Below are positions 43,327-52,583 of a stretch of 64,000 nucleotides of DNA, one piece after another; positions within the stretch are counted from its first letter, which is position 1, and each line of letters opens with the position of its first letter. This stretch comes from Streptomyces albofaciens JCM 4342. Its GTDB lineage: Bacteria > Actinomycetota > Actinomycetes > Streptomycetales > Streptomycetaceae. Both the position numbers and the translations under genes were made by a program. The stretch is taken from NCBI RefSeq assembly GCF_008634025.1, contig NZ_PDCM01000001.1:4693979-4757978 (forward strand). Reading direction: 5' to 3'. The notes beneath the pieces are model-generated. The model was not told where the DNA came from. It made no database searches and worked only from the letters and a program-made list of their open reading frames with translations.

Positions 43327-43976
43327 GTGGTGGACTAAGAGGCCGTCATCAACGCCCGGCCCGAGAAGTGGCGCAAGGCCGCCGAAGAATGGGTGACGCT
43401 GGCCAAGCATGCTCTGCGCGCCGCCCAGGACATCCGGGACAACGGCACCAAGCCGCTGGCGGAGCACTGGAGCGACGAGGTGGGGCAGAAGGCTGCGAAG
43501 GACTTCGAGCAACTGGCCGACCAGCTGGAGTCCGCCTACGACATCCTGCTCGGCGGCAAGATGCTCTGCGAGGCCGTGGCCGACAGCATGGAAACCGCGC
43601 TGAGCTCGGCGCGCGAGATCAACGAACTCGCACAGCGCCACAACCTGCGCGTCGGCACGGACGGCCTGCCCGAGGGCGCGCCCATGCCTGGCGAGGACCC
43701 GGACAAGCTGCACGCCCGCGAGCAGATCGTCGCACTGCGCGATCATGTGCTGCAGCAGGTCGGTGACAGCAGGCCGGCGACAACGACGACATCGAGAAGG
43801 GGAACACCCGCCACGCCGCCATCGTCACCGGCGTCATGCCGGACGGCGAGATCAAGTACACCCAGCACAGCGACCCGTATCGCAACGTCAGCCTCGACGG
43901 ACGCCTGCCCAACACGGAAAAGGCCGAAGGCCAGCAGAAGGTCCGCATCGTCCGTCCGCATCCAGATTGGTACTGA
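43327..43976 (+). pseudogene. Type VII-type effector with amidase (Amidase_6-like) C-terminus, decayed
   Basis: From GTG 43327 the frame reads V-V-D-stop-EAVINARPEKW, where a TAA replaces an expected Tyr codon. The N-terminal helical domain (AAEEWVTLAKHALRAAQDIR ... FEQLADQLESAYDILLGGKM) is of the long WXG/LXG type. After about residue 145 the frame shifts and only the end of an amidase domain remains: KGNTRHAAIVTGVMPDGEIK, YTQHSDPYRNVSLDGRLPN and VRIVRPHPDWY-stop. The catalytic middle is deleted. Initiation at GTG 43393 could still give the helical domain alone. Confidence 0.7.
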
Positions 43977-43980
43977 TCCC

Positions 43981-44415
43981 GTGGCCGAAACCACCCCCCG
44001 TGCCCAGGAGCGACCACGGGACCCGCTGAGGCGTCGGCGCGCCGCGTTCCTGGGCGTGCCGATATTCACCGTCGCAGCCGTCACCTGTTTCGTCGCGACG
44101 CTGGTCGTATCCACACAGCATGTCCATCACCAGTCCGCCGCCTGCCGGTACATCGCCGTGCCGTGGACCCATTTCGCCTTGGCCTACGGCGGCCTGGCCG
44201 CCGCCGTGCTGGCGGTGGCCGCGCACATCGTGCTCCTCCGCGGTGCGCGGCGCCGCGGAGGCGAACCGGACGCGCGGTGGCGCAGCAGCCTTTCAACCGT
44301 GTGTGTCGTCATCGCCGGTCTGATGATCGCCCTAACAGCGGTCGTCACTGTCATGACGCATGCGGACGCCGCTGAAACGGCAGCCCACCTCGGCAAGCCT
44401 ATGTGCGAAGGCTGA
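43981..44415 (+). CDS. Small membrane protein next to the effector remnant
   Basis: The 144-aa protein starts at GTG 43981, 4 bp after the effector stop, and has three membrane helices (AAFLGVPIFTVAAVTCFVAT, FALAYGGLAAAVLAVAAHIV and TVCVVIAGLMIALTAVVTVM) with a basic loop ARRRGGEPDARWR. Two cysteines flank the first extracellular loop. Position after a toxin-like gene suggests a membrane immunity or accessory protein; no family is recognised. Confidence 0.72.
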   Translation: MAETTPRAQERPRDPLRRRRAAFLGVPIFTVAAVTCFVATLVVSTQHVHHQSAACRYIAVPWTHFALAYGGLAAAVLAVAAHIVLLRGARRRGGEPDARWRSSLSTVCVVIAGLMIALTAVVTVMTHADAAETAAHLGKPMCEG

Positions 44416-45056
44416 CTGGCCCACGTACGGCCTCTTGGTGGGTGTCGGTGGTGGTGAGCGTCGGTGGTACTGGTTGGCAGCTGTCTCGTATCGCTAATCA
44501 CTGCGCAGGGCCTCGCTGTGAGGAGTGGGTGATCGGCCGGTAGATGGTGTGTTGTGGCTGGGTGTCCCGTGTTTCTGGTTGGTTCGGGGTGGGTGGGGGA
44601 GGGGATGGCTGTTTCGGGATGAGGTGTTCGGCTGGGCTGGTCAGCAGTGTGTGGAGCGTCGAGCTGGGTGCCTCCTGCTGGTGGCGCTGTGCGCATCAGA
44701 CCGATGCCCTGCACGGTGACTTCCTGCTGGCCTTCGTCAATGGCGGGGGCTGCGCTCGAGGTCGTGCTGAGCACTCGTCGCAACAAGAGCGCGCCCAAGC
44801 GGCTTCCTGACAGGCCGAAAGCCTCGTAGTCAGAGACGGGGCACCGACGAGTCCATCTGCGATGGTCGATGTCGTGTGGAGCGGCGTTTCCAGGCCTGAG
44901 CCGCGGCGCGCTTGGCGACCGGCGAACACTGTCGGCCGGATGAGGGCAGGCGGGGGCGGCCTGGCAACGTGGTGAGGGTTGAGGAAGCCTCGGGCAGATG
45001 ACGAGGGCTGTCGTCCCCAAACTGAGCCCGTCCAGCGACGCAGACCGAGGGGGCCG
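44416..45056. other. Intergenic 0.64 kb, no gene supported
   Basis: G/T-rich low-complexity stretches (GGTGTCGGTGGTGGTGAGCG near 44440). Frames on both strands look random. Confidence 0.45.
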
Positions 45057-45323
45057 GTGGTTCACAGCCAGATGGTCATTTTGGCAGGCCTAATGGCGTA
45101 CGGAGTCGCCGGCGCCGCCTTTTTAGCATTGTGGGGTTTTTCCGCTAAAGATTTTCTGCGAATGGCGCGAAAGACCAACCCGCACATCGATGCGACTGCG
45201 CCCGCGGACCTCGCTCTCGTATGTTCGCTCTTGTGGGGAGTGGTCTTGGCCTTGTGGCCGTTAGCCGCCCTTGTTGCAGCTCTCGAATGTCTGGCCAACC
45301 GTCCGTATTGGGTCACTGCTTGA
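45057..45323 (+). CDS. Small membrane protein, two helices
   Basis: GTG 45057 starts an 88-aa protein with two membrane helices (MVILAGLMAYGVAGAAFLAL and LVCSLLWGVVLALWPLAALV) joined by a polar loop (RMARKTNPHIDATAPADLA). The central part uses lower-GC codons than the surroundings. Function unknown. Confidence 0.6.
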   Translation: MVHSQMVILAGLMAYGVAGAAFLALWGFSAKDFLRMARKTNPHIDATAPADLALVCSLLWGVVLALWPLAALVAALECLANRPYWVTA

Positions 45324-45346
45324 TTCGGCATCCTGGCCGACCGGGG

Positions 45347-46520
45347 TCAGCATGCCGCCTCCAGCGGGGCGCTGTGGCCGGTCAGCCACCAGCACGTCAC
45401 CAGCAGCTGGTGCAGGTCGGCGATCGCCGTGGCGCTCTGCCCCGGGCCGCCTGCCAGAGAGCTGCGCGGACGGCAGCGGGGTCGATGAGCCCGCTGGTCA
45501 CGGGCGCACTGGAGGCCATGAGGGCGTCGAGCCGGTCGTGGTGGCGGGCCAGAGCGGCGATGCGCTGGGCGGTGAACGACCCTTTCGAGCGGCGGGCGGT
45601 GAGCCAGGCCGGCAGATGCGGCAGCGCGGCCCGCAGCAGCGGTTTGTAGGCCACCAGTCCGCGCCGGGCGAGGGCCCGGCGTGGCGAACGCCGCGCGGAC
45701 GACCTGGTTGTCCAGGTACGGATACACCGCTCGCACGCCCAGCGCATCCCCGTACGGCGTCCAGCCGCGGGCCGAGGCGCCGACGGACCGCAAGGCGGCC
45801 TACTGGTCGAACTCGTCCGCCTACTGCGGCTGCTGGTCACCGGCGTCCTGCCGCAGCTGCAGGGCGACCTGGTGGCGGCCGGAGCCGGTCAGCCAGGACG
45901 CCCCGGCACCCAGGCGACACCAGGACCAGCCAAAGGCGGCGGACCGTAGCGTGAACGGCCCGCGCTCCAGCACCTTGGCGGCACGTTCGAGGGAGCCGGC
46001 CCGGCCGAGGGCTGCGGCGTTCTCCAGCACCTTCCAGTACGGGCCCGGCGCGGTGGTGCGCAGCCGGGCGTACGCCACGGCTTGGCGGTGGGCCTCGCGT
46101 CGGCGACCGTCCTGCAGGAGGCGGACCCAGCAAGCGCTGGTGGCGTCCAGCACAATGTCGCCGCCGTGCCCCGTCAGGTGCAGCGGCAGACCGCGTACCG
46201 GGCGCAGGTACGCGGCGTCCATGGCATACATCGCCGCCTCCAGACCGGCTCGCTCCCGGTGGGCTGCCCGGCCGGGAAGGAGAACGGCAACTGCTCGTCG
46301 GACCCGGCGGCGACGGTGTGCTCGACGTGTGCTCGGCGACGCGGGCGGCGAAGGTCCGGTCCTCGACGCTGGTGTAGCCATCGGTATACGTGACCGCGTG
46401 CACGGGCCCGGCAGCGGTCGCGAGCACAACGGCCGCCGAAGAGTCCAGCCCGCCGGACAGATCGGCCCCCACCGCCCCGTCGGCGGCGCGGATCCGGTAC
46501 CGGACCACATCGGTGAACCC
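45347..46520 (-). pseudogene. Asparagine-synthetase-like lasso peptide cyclase remnant
   Basis: Minus-strand pieces in several frames give IRAADGAVGADLSGGLDSSA (ATP-PPi SGGxDSS motif), VHAVTYTDGYTSVEDRTFAA, GLPLHLTGHGGDIVLDATSA, AVYPYLDNQVVRAAF, LVAYKPLLRAALPHLP, RRSKGSFTAQRIAAL and a C-terminal ATAIADLHQLLVTCWWLTG. Order and spacing match lasso cyclases (B1/C proteins) rather than AsnB. The N-terminal glutaminase-like domain is gone and at least four frameshifts plus stops are present. No lasso precursor or protease gene is nearby. Confidence 0.65.
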
Positions 46521-46529
46521 ATCCGGCTC

Positions 46530-46786
46530 GCCACACCGAGTTCTACCGGCTGACCGCCCGTAATCGGGTGTGGCTCGCCCGCCGCATCCTCCCCACCCTG
46601 CTGATCCCCGCCAACCTCGTGACCTGGGCCGCACTGACGGCATGGCGCGTACGGAGCCGGGACGCCTGGCGAGGCACGGCCTTTGGCTTCCGAGAAGGCC
46701 TGCGCACGGACCCCGGCACACGATCGCCCATGAGCTGGCGCATCGTCGGACGATTGACACGCGTCGGCCGCCCGCCGATCTTTTGA
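46530..46786 (+). pseudogene. GT2 glycosyltransferase C-terminal fragment
   Basis: The plus frame reads FYRLTARNRVWLARRILPTL followed by LIPANLVTWAALTAW and MSWRIVGRLTRVGRPPIF-stop. This is the membrane-associated tail typical of large GT2 proteins of actinomycetes. It abuts the cyclase remnant on the opposite strand, so a rearrangement joined them near 46525. Confidence 0.6.
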
Positions 46787-46816
46787 CCCCCAGAAACGGT
46801 TCTCTCAGTCAGACGT

Positions 46817-47175
46817 CTACGGCCGACTGCGCGCTCCTGGGGCCAGAACGTGGGTCCAGCTGCCGGTCAGGCCCGGGCGGCGGACGTACAAGGCGGCAGC
46901 GGCTCTCGTCAGTCTGGCCTGACGAGAGCCGACTTCGCCGTGGCAGCAGGTCAGGAGGTAGACCCGGGGCCTGGCGCCGGTCGCGTGAAGGGTGGCGCAG
47001 GCCAGCCCGGTGGTCCGGGCACCTTCGTACAGTGCCTTGTGAATGACCGCCTCACCACAGCCCCGGCGCCACCACAGCGGATCGGTGGCGACGAACGTAA
47101 CGAACAGGCGCCCATGCGCTTCAACCGGGGCGGCGCGCATATCATCAGTTATCAGGCGCTCTTCCCCTGAAACCG
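46817..47175 (-). pseudogene. GNAT acetyltransferase fragment
   Basis: The segment GRLFVTFVATDPLWWRRGCG, EAVIHKALYEGARTTGLACA contains the acetyl-CoA loop RRGCGEA of GNAT enzymes. N-terminal and C-terminal parts are not GNAT-like, so it is a core fragment. Confidence 0.5.
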
Positions 47176-47219
47176 CCGCGCACTGCCCGCGCGTGGGAGT
47201 CGGCTGGAAACGGCCCTGT

Positions 47220-47460
47220 TCACCCTGCCCGCCACCGGCCGCGCCGATCAGCCGGCTCGAACAGGCCCTTGGCCGGGAGCGTGCCGACTTCCGCCACACC
47301 CGGCACCAGGCCCTGAGCACCGGCCTGCTCCCTGCTCTTCGCCGCCGCTGACCCGACCGGCGACCACCTCACCGGCCACGCCCGGGAGCACGCCGATACT
47401 CTGGCCTCCTACGCCTACAGCCTCGCAGGGAAACTCGCCGGCGCCTTGGCGAAGAGGTAG
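47220..47460 (+). pseudogene. Hypothetical 3-prime gene fragment
   Basis: The final codons DPTGDHLTGHAREHADTLAS then YAYSLAGKLAGALAKR-stop look like a real helical C-terminus, but no intact upstream frame exists. Confidence 0.35.
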
Positions 47461-47544
47461 TCGGCGTCGTCCTTGCCGCGGTTGCGGCCGCAAGGCTGGT
47501 CGGCCCCACCGCTGCCGTGATGTGCGAAAAGGAGCCGGCCTCGT

Positions 47545-48120
47545 ATGACGACCACCGACAGGGCAATGCTGGAGAGCCAGTTCAATGCAGACGAGATAGT
47601 CACCCTCCCGGAGGAGGAACTGGGTGACCTAGGGCATGAGCCCAGCCGGTGTTTCCTGCGTGAGGTGGGGCTCCCGGTCCGCGCCAACCCGTGGTTCGAC
47701 CTGATCGACAGGTCCGACCTGAAGCTCAAGAAGGTGGGCGCGTGCTATGACGACCTGAACGCCCGCTGGGGGAACCTTCCCGGCAACGCGGCGGACTGGG
47801 TTCTGATTGGCATGGTCCCGTATGACGACATCGCCCTCGACGTCGCCACCGGTACCGTCTTGTGCCTCCCCCAGGACGAAGACGAGGTCTACCCGCTCAA
47901 CAAGGACCTGGCCTCCTTCGCCCACTTCCTTTACCTGCTGGAGGACGAGCGTCCGAACTACGACGAGGAAGTGAACGAAGACATCAGCCTTGCGAGCGCA
48001 GGGGAAGCCGGTCAGCGTCTGGCCGAGCAGATGCGAGTCATCGACCCGGCAGCCTTGGACATCCCCCACTCCCGTTGGCACGACATCCTGAAATGGGTCT
48101 CTGACCCGGACGCCAGGTAA
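47545..48120 (+). CDS. SUKH-4-like immunity protein
   Basis: The 191-aa protein starts MTTTDRAMLESQFNADEIVT and has the SUKH-4 pattern: CFLREVGLPVRANPWFDL early, WVLIGMVPYDDIALDVATGT followed by VLCLPQDEDEVYPLNKDLAS then FAHFLYLLE. It is strongly acidic. The family gives immunity against deaminase and nuclease toxins of polymorphic systems. No toxin lies beside it. The start is at 47545 (ATGACGACC). Confidence 0.72.
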   Translation: MTTTDRAMLESQFNADEIVTLPEEELGDLGHEPSRCFLREVGLPVRANPWFDLIDRSDLKLKKVGACYDDLNARWGNLPGNAADWVLIGMVPYDDIALDVATGTVLCLPQDEDEVYPLNKDLASFAHFLYLLEDERPNYDEEVNEDISLASAGEAGQRLAEQMRVIDPAALDIPHSRWHDILKWVSDPDAR

Positions 48121-48695
48121 TCGACCGCACCAGCGGAACATTGGCTGCGAAGAGTTTCCGTGCCGGGGCTTTCACCCCCACTCGCTCTACAAGCGCCTCA
48201 CAGCACAGGGGTAGGGCGGCTTTCGTCGCGGCAGGGGTATGGGTGCCACCGGCTCCCTGTCGGTGAAGCGTTCTGCGGGACGCCCGGCGCGCTTGGCAGT
48301 CTTTTGCGCGGCGCCGATCCCCAGCGCCTGCGGGATCGCGGCGCTGGGGATCGGCAGTCTGTCCCGCCTTGCCGCCCCGGCCAGCCCGCCCCGGTCCTGG
48401 CGCCGTGTCCCAGCACCGTCCGCCGTGGACCGCCGTCGGCGCTGCCCCGCTGGGTTCCGGCTGTCCAGGAGCCGACGCGGCCGCCGACGCCCAGGTCGAT
48501 GTGCAGGTGGGCCCAGGCCATCGCGTCACCGTAACCCTCCTGGTGCAGGGCAAAAGGCCATTGCATCGGTGGGGCCCCGGGGCACCGGCGCCCGGGGCCT
48601 TCGTTGGCGGAGCCCAGTGCCTCAGTGACACCGCCCGCTACCGCTGTAGCAGTGGGAGTAGCCCACGTGGAAGCGGACGCAGGATGCACGGATCC
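48121..48695. other. Intergenic with two large hairpins
   Basis: GCCGATCCCCAGCGC (48313-48327) pairs perfectly with 48341-48355 across a 13-nt loop. GGCCCCGGG-GCACCGGCG-CCCGGGGCC (48573-48599) is probably the terminator of the LAETG gene. No gene seen. Confidence 0.6.
48573..48599 (-). terminator. Terminator downstream of LAETG protein gene
   Basis: A 9-bp perfect GC stem with a 9-nt loop, about 100 bp after the stop of the minus-strand gene. Confidence 0.55.
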
Positions 48696-49721
48696 TTACG
48701 CCTGGGAGCCGGTCCTGCGGCGACGTGCGATGACGACGGCCCCGGCACCGGCGAGGACGGCGGCGCCCCCGATGGCGGCAAGGGTGGGCAGCCTGTCCGA
48801 GGAGCCGGTTTCCGCGAGCGTGCCGCTGACCGGGAGCTCGTCATGGCCGCCGTGCGACGCCGTCTGGTTCCCGGCGGTGCCCGGCTTTTCCGACCTGCCC
48901 TTGCCGTCCACGGGCTTGCCCTGGGCATCGTCGACCGGGCCGGGCTTGCTGTGCGGGGAGAGGACGGTGAAGTCGAACTGGCTGATGTTGTCGAAGCCGC
49001 ACCGGTCGTCCTCGCCGTAGGAGTACCCGATGGTGAAGAAGTACCCCGTGCCGGCCTTGGCCTTGCCGCCGGCCTTGATGCGCAGCTTGGCGTCCGCGTA
49101 TTCGCCCGGCTCCAGCCGCTTGATGGTGGCGAAATCGTCGCTGTCCTGGAACTTGGCGCCCTCGCCTTCGATGGGCTTCCAGGCGTGTGTCTTCGGGTTG
49201 AACCACTGCACCGTGACGTCCAGTTCGGCGATATCGCTGAGTTTCGGGTCGGCGGTGCCCAGGGAGAGGGAGATGTCGGTCGCCCTCACCGCAATCCTGG
49301 AGACGTTGGTGACGCGGTAGGTGAACTCATGCCAGCCGGAATTGGCGACGATCTTGCTCGGGAGACCGGCCAGCCCCGTCTTGCCGCGGTCTGCATCGAA
49401 GATCGGAAAGCAGGAGGTGGAACCGGTTTCGGTGGGGGACGGCGTGGTGCTCGGCTTCGCCGCCCCCGAGGCAGTGGGCGTCGGCTCAGCGGCCGGCCGC
49501 TTTGCGGCGGCCTCCCCGCTGCGCATGTCGCCGGCAGCGCTGTCACCGCCGTGGGTGCCGTCGGCGCCGGTTGACGAGGAGGTGGCCGGGGCCGACGCGG
49601 AGGGCGTGGCACTGGGCGTCGGCACCTGGTCCGTCGCAGACGCGGCGGGGGCCGCGAGCAGGGTCAGGGGGCTGATGACGGCCGTGACAACTGCAGTCGC
49701 CAGGACACGGTGGAGCTTCAT
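48696..49721 (-). CDS. LAETG-anchored cell-surface protein (class E sortase substrate)
   Basis: The 341-aa protein has a signal peptide (MKLHRVLATAVVTAVISPLT ... AAPAASA), a Ser/Thr/Pro-rich stalk, and a ~170-residue beta-rich domain (CFPIFDADRGKTGLAGLPSK ... FTIGYSYGEDDRCGFDNISQ) with two cysteines. It ends LPVSGTLAETGSSDRL, a hydrophobic helix and the tail ARRRR. The LAETG motif, helix and Arg tail form a sorting signal for Streptomyces class E sortases. The protein is covalently attached to the wall. Binding partner unknown. Confidence 0.9.
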   Translation of the reverse strand: MKLHRVLATAVVTAVISPLTLLAAPAASATDQVPTPSATPSASAPATSSSTGADGTHGGDSAAGDMRSGEAAAKRPAAEPTPTASGAAKPSTTPSPTETGSTSCFPIFDADRGKTGLAGLPSKIVANSGWHEFTYRVTNVSRIAVRATDISLSLGTADPKLSDIAELDVTVQWFNPKTHAWKPIEGEGAKFQDSDDFATIKRLEPGEYADAKLRIKAGGKAKAGTGYFFTIGYSYGEDDRCGFDNISQFDFTVLSPHSKPGPVDDAQGKPVDGKGRSEKPGTAGNQTASHGGHDELPVSGTLAETGSSDRLPTLAAIGGAAVLAGAGAVVIARRRRTGSQA

Positions 49722-50454
49722 TGAAACCTTTCTTGGGGAGCCGGACTGACGGCCGACGGTGAGGCAAGCCCGGTACGGCCCCGTGGACGAACAGGTATGT
49801 GACCGGCGAGGCCATCGAATGGTTGTGCGCCGAGCGGACGCGCCCGGTGTGACAGTGCTCACCGGGCGCCCGCAGGTCGGCCCGTCCTCGGGGCGTGGCC
49901 TGCCAGAGCCCCGCCTGATCCGACGCCTTGGGGCAGGCGCAGTACAGGAGGCGCAAGGCGTGACGCCAGCCGGCCACATGGTTCCCCGCTGGCGGGCGTT
50001 CGGAATAGGCCAGGTGGCAACCGGCAACCGGACGTGGGCGCCGTAGGAGTAGACGATGAAGAGGCGGCGGCTGCTCCGGAACGCGCAACAGATGGATGTT
50101 CATAGCTGACCACCGCACTGCGCTGTGACATAGCCGGTGCGCAGCCCAGGTTCGGGGCGACGGGATACGTACGGTGGCGGCGCACTGTCCGTCTGGGACC
50201 GGTTCGGTGGGCGCGGCGGTGGGCATGATCGTCTTCCTGCGTCCTTGGGCATGACGGACGGAGCAGGGGGCGGGGTGGGTGCGGTCCTCGTTGGCTAGGT
50301 GCCGCCAGTAGGCGGTGAAGGCGCGGTCGCCGTCGGGGAAGGGATGGTCGGGGGCCGCGCGACGGGCTCAGGTGCGCACCGCGAGGTCGCCGTGCGGGTA
50401 CACCGGCGACTTCGCGGCACCTCGTGCAGGGCCTCGACGAAATCGTCCAGGCTA
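49722..50454. other. Intergenic 0.73 kb upstream of IS element
   Basis: No convincing gene. A minus-strand frame from about 50105 (MNIHLLRVPEQPPPLHRLLL) is open but has unusual Pro/Arg/Leu composition. The LAETG gene promoter should lie near 49730-49850. Confidence 0.4.
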
Positions 50455-51313
50455 AGACGTCATCTCATTTGGCGATTCTGCGGTAGCAGATGAGGGTGCA
50501 GGCGATGCTGGTGAAGGCGAGGAAGTGTGCGGCTTTGCGTTCATAGCGTCGATGGAGGCGGCGGCAGCCGGCGAGCCAGGACATGGGTGCGTTCAATGGT
50601 CCAGCGGTGGCGGCCGAGTCGCTTTGAGGTCTCGATGCCTTTCCGGGCGATGCGGTGGGTGATACCTCGTCGGCGTAACCATCGCCGCAGGTGGTCGTAG
50701 TCGTAGCCCTTGTCACCGTGGAGCTTGCCCGGCCTGCGTCGCCGGGGCCCACGGCGGGAGCGGATCGGCGGTATGCCCTTGACCAGGGGAATCAGGGCTT
50801 GGCTGTCATGCAGGTTGGCCGCGGAAATACCGACGGACAGGGGCAGACCGGTCCGCTCGGTGAGCGAATGGATCTTCGAGCCGAACTTGCCCCGGTCCAC
50901 AGGATTCGGGCCTGTCAGGTCCCCCTTTTCAGGGCCCGCAGGTTCACCGAGTCGATCGCACAGCGGGACCAGTCCAGCTCACCACGACAGCCCAGCTCAT
51001 CGGGGACCGGGCGATGGAGCCCGGCCCATACCCGCGCCTTCGTCCACTCCGCAAAACGCCGGTGGGCTGTGGCCCCGGACGGCCCGAAGGAGGCGGAAGG
51101 CAACTGCTGCCACGTACAGCCCGACGTGGCTACGAACACGATCGCTGCCAGCACCTCCCGGTCACCGTGCCGGCGCCGCCCACCGCCCTGCGGCCGCGAC
51201 GGCGCCTCCGGCACCACACGCTGGAACAGCTCCCACAACTCATCCGGCACCAGCCGCTCAACGATCCCCACCACGCCGACAGCCTACCGAAGCCACCAAA
51301 TGAGATGACGTCT
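50455..51313 (-). mobile_element. IS5-family insertion sequence (different type, two-frame transposase)
   Basis: Inverted terminal repeats AGACGTCATCTCATTTGG are identical at both ends (50455-50472 and complement 51296-51313). Length about 859 bp. A clear target duplication could not be assigned; TA flanks are possible. Confidence 0.85.
50465..51274 (-). pseudogene. IS5-family transposase, two frames plus an extra frameshift
   Basis: Frame A (51274-50915) has the HTH-type start MVGIVERLVPDELWELFQRV and DWSRCAIDSVNLRALKRGT. Frame B continues after a -1 shift in CTGAAAAGGGGGACC with GPNPVDRGKFGSKIH, HGDKGYDYDHLRRWLRRRGI and HRWTIER. The -1 shift at an A/G run is a normal expression mode of these elements. 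A second, abnormal shift near 50582 (ACCCATG, one extra C) moves the last ~45 residues (SWLAGCRRLHRRYERKAAHF) out of frame, so this copy is probably inactive. Confidence 0.82.
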
Positions 51314-51336
51314 ACGAGCCGGGCCTCTCTGCCGGG

Positions 51337-51650
51337 GTGATGCCGGTGCAGCGCGAGCTGGTCCCGCCCGGGCCCGACTACCTCGCCCGGCGGGAGGCCT
51401 TCGTCCATGAGTACGAAGAGTGCTTGGAGCGGCGTACGACCGGTTCGGTGCGGACAGCGAGACGCCCGCCCGGACGGTACGCCGTGGTGCGCCGGCCCGA
51501 GGGCCTCATCGTGATCGAACGGCTGGCCACCGTCCGCTACGACGTGTTCGCCGCGTTCGACGGCGAGATCGAGGGCCACTACCTCACCGACATCGCGGAG
51601 GCCTGGGAGTACGGGCATGAGCACCGACGCAGATCTCCGCCCGGAACAAC
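51337..51650 (+). pseudogene. Hypothetical gene remnant
   Basis: The frame MPVQRELVPPGPDYLARREA ... RYAVVRRPEGLIVIERLATV, RYDVFAAFDGEIEGHYLTDI then AEAWEYGHE looks like a small alpha/beta protein, then loses character. It is truncated at its 5-prime side by the IS end. Confidence 0.4.
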
Positions 51651-51856
51651 TCACCGAGCGAGTGCGGTTCGACCTGAAGAGCGCAGGGCTCTCCCTGGCC
51701 CCGGAACCCCGGGGCCGCTGGCGCGGCGCGCCGCTACAACGCCGCCTCGCAGGTCATGCACGCCGCTTTGGGCATGATCCTCGCCGCGTTCGGCCACCGC
51801 ATCCCGAACGGGGCTATGGGTCCGGCTACATCGTCACGACAGCAGGTGCCCCATGA
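51617..51856 (+). pseudogene. Small hypothetical gene, frameshifted
   Basis: ATG 51617 starts STDADLRPEQLTERVRFDLK; after two shifts the sequence continues as YNAASQVMHAALGMILAAFG and GYGSGYIVTTAGAP-stop at 51856. The stop overlaps the next small ORF as ATGA. Confidence 0.45.
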
Positions 51857-51957
51857 CCGTCTTTCCCAACTCACTGGTGCGGCGCGCCGACGGCGGCCGC
51901 CACCCTTGGCACGCGGCGGCCGCCAGTCCTCCTTCAGCGTCCTCCGACCCGCTCTGA
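51853..51957 (+). CDS. Tiny ORF coupled to the upstream remnant
   Basis: The ATG overlaps the previous stop (ATGA). It encodes 34 aa (MTVFPNSLVRRADGGRHPWH...). It may be the start of a truncated gene. Confidence 0.3.
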   Translation: MTVFPNSLVRRADGGRHPWHAAAASPPSASSDPL

Positions 51958-52379
51958 GGCCGTGGGCCTGATCTCGTCAGGGTGAGTCCGGTGGCTGAGC
52001 CCAGCCCACCGAGGAATGCGGCCAGGGTGCGGCGTTGGCACTCCTCATTGTCGGTCTTCTCCGCCGGATCCGGTCTCTCTTCAGGGCGCCGGAGGCAGGC
52101 CGTGCGACCGGGGAAGCCGAGGCGGGAGGGCGTTAGTGCCGACATTAGATGTCCGTTAGATCGGCACGGCAGGCTCAGGGATGTCCGCTGGGGGACTGGT
52201 CCTTTATGGGGCGATCCCCTTCATCGTCCTCGTTCGTCTCCACAGTGATCTCTGCTCGGCAAGGACCCGCCGACAGGCCGTCTGTCGAGCCGAGGTCTTA
52301 CCTGAACCACCCGTATGCGTGCCGCCGCTGGAGGCACGGCCGCTTGTCCAGCACACCCCTGCCGAAGGACTCAACCGTG
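51958..52379. other. Intergenic
   Basis: GTGCCGA (52136-52142) and TCGGCAC (52161-52167) are inverted arms around an AT-richer loop containing two TTAGA motifs. No gene seen. Confidence 0.4.
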
Positions 52380-52493
52380 ATGTCAACTCTGCGCGCCGCG
52401 CTCGCGCGCATACTGGCAGCTTCGCTCGCCGTTCTGGCCCTGGCTGGACTGGCTGCCCCCTCCGCCCATGCCGACACGACGCGCGAGCGCTGA
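52380..52493 (+). CDS. Signal-peptide-only ORF
   Basis: The 37-aa product is almost entirely a signal peptide (MSTLRAALARILAASLAVLA then LAGLAAPSAHA) followed by DTTRER and a stop. The stop TGA is part of the first of two 93-bp repeats, so a longer secreted protein was probably cut short by that insertion or recombination. It may still be made as a tiny exported peptide. Confidence 0.5.
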   Translation: MSTLRAALARILAASLAVLALAGLAAPSAHADTTRER

Positions 52494-52582
52494 CATGCGT
52501 ATATGACGGGTCGTGTGGCGCAGTGAGTGCGAGATGGCCGGACATGGATTGCGAAACCGCAGGTTACTTTCATGCGAGTCGG
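52490..52582. repeat. 93-bp repeat, copy 1
   Basis: It begins CTGACATGCGTATATG and ends TTTCATGCGAGTCGG. It is roughly 80 percent identical to 54880-54972 in the same orientation. Read on the minus strand both copies keep SHESDLRF ... SLRHT-RHIRMS, so they may be remnants of one coding element end. Confidence 0.75.
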
Positions 52583-52583
52583 T

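Noticed and set aside
45347..46520. Reading the remnant as housekeeping asparagine synthetase
   Set aside because: The C-terminal motifs (YKPLLRAAL, RRSKGSFTA, LLVTCWWL) fit lasso cyclases better, and frames are broken.
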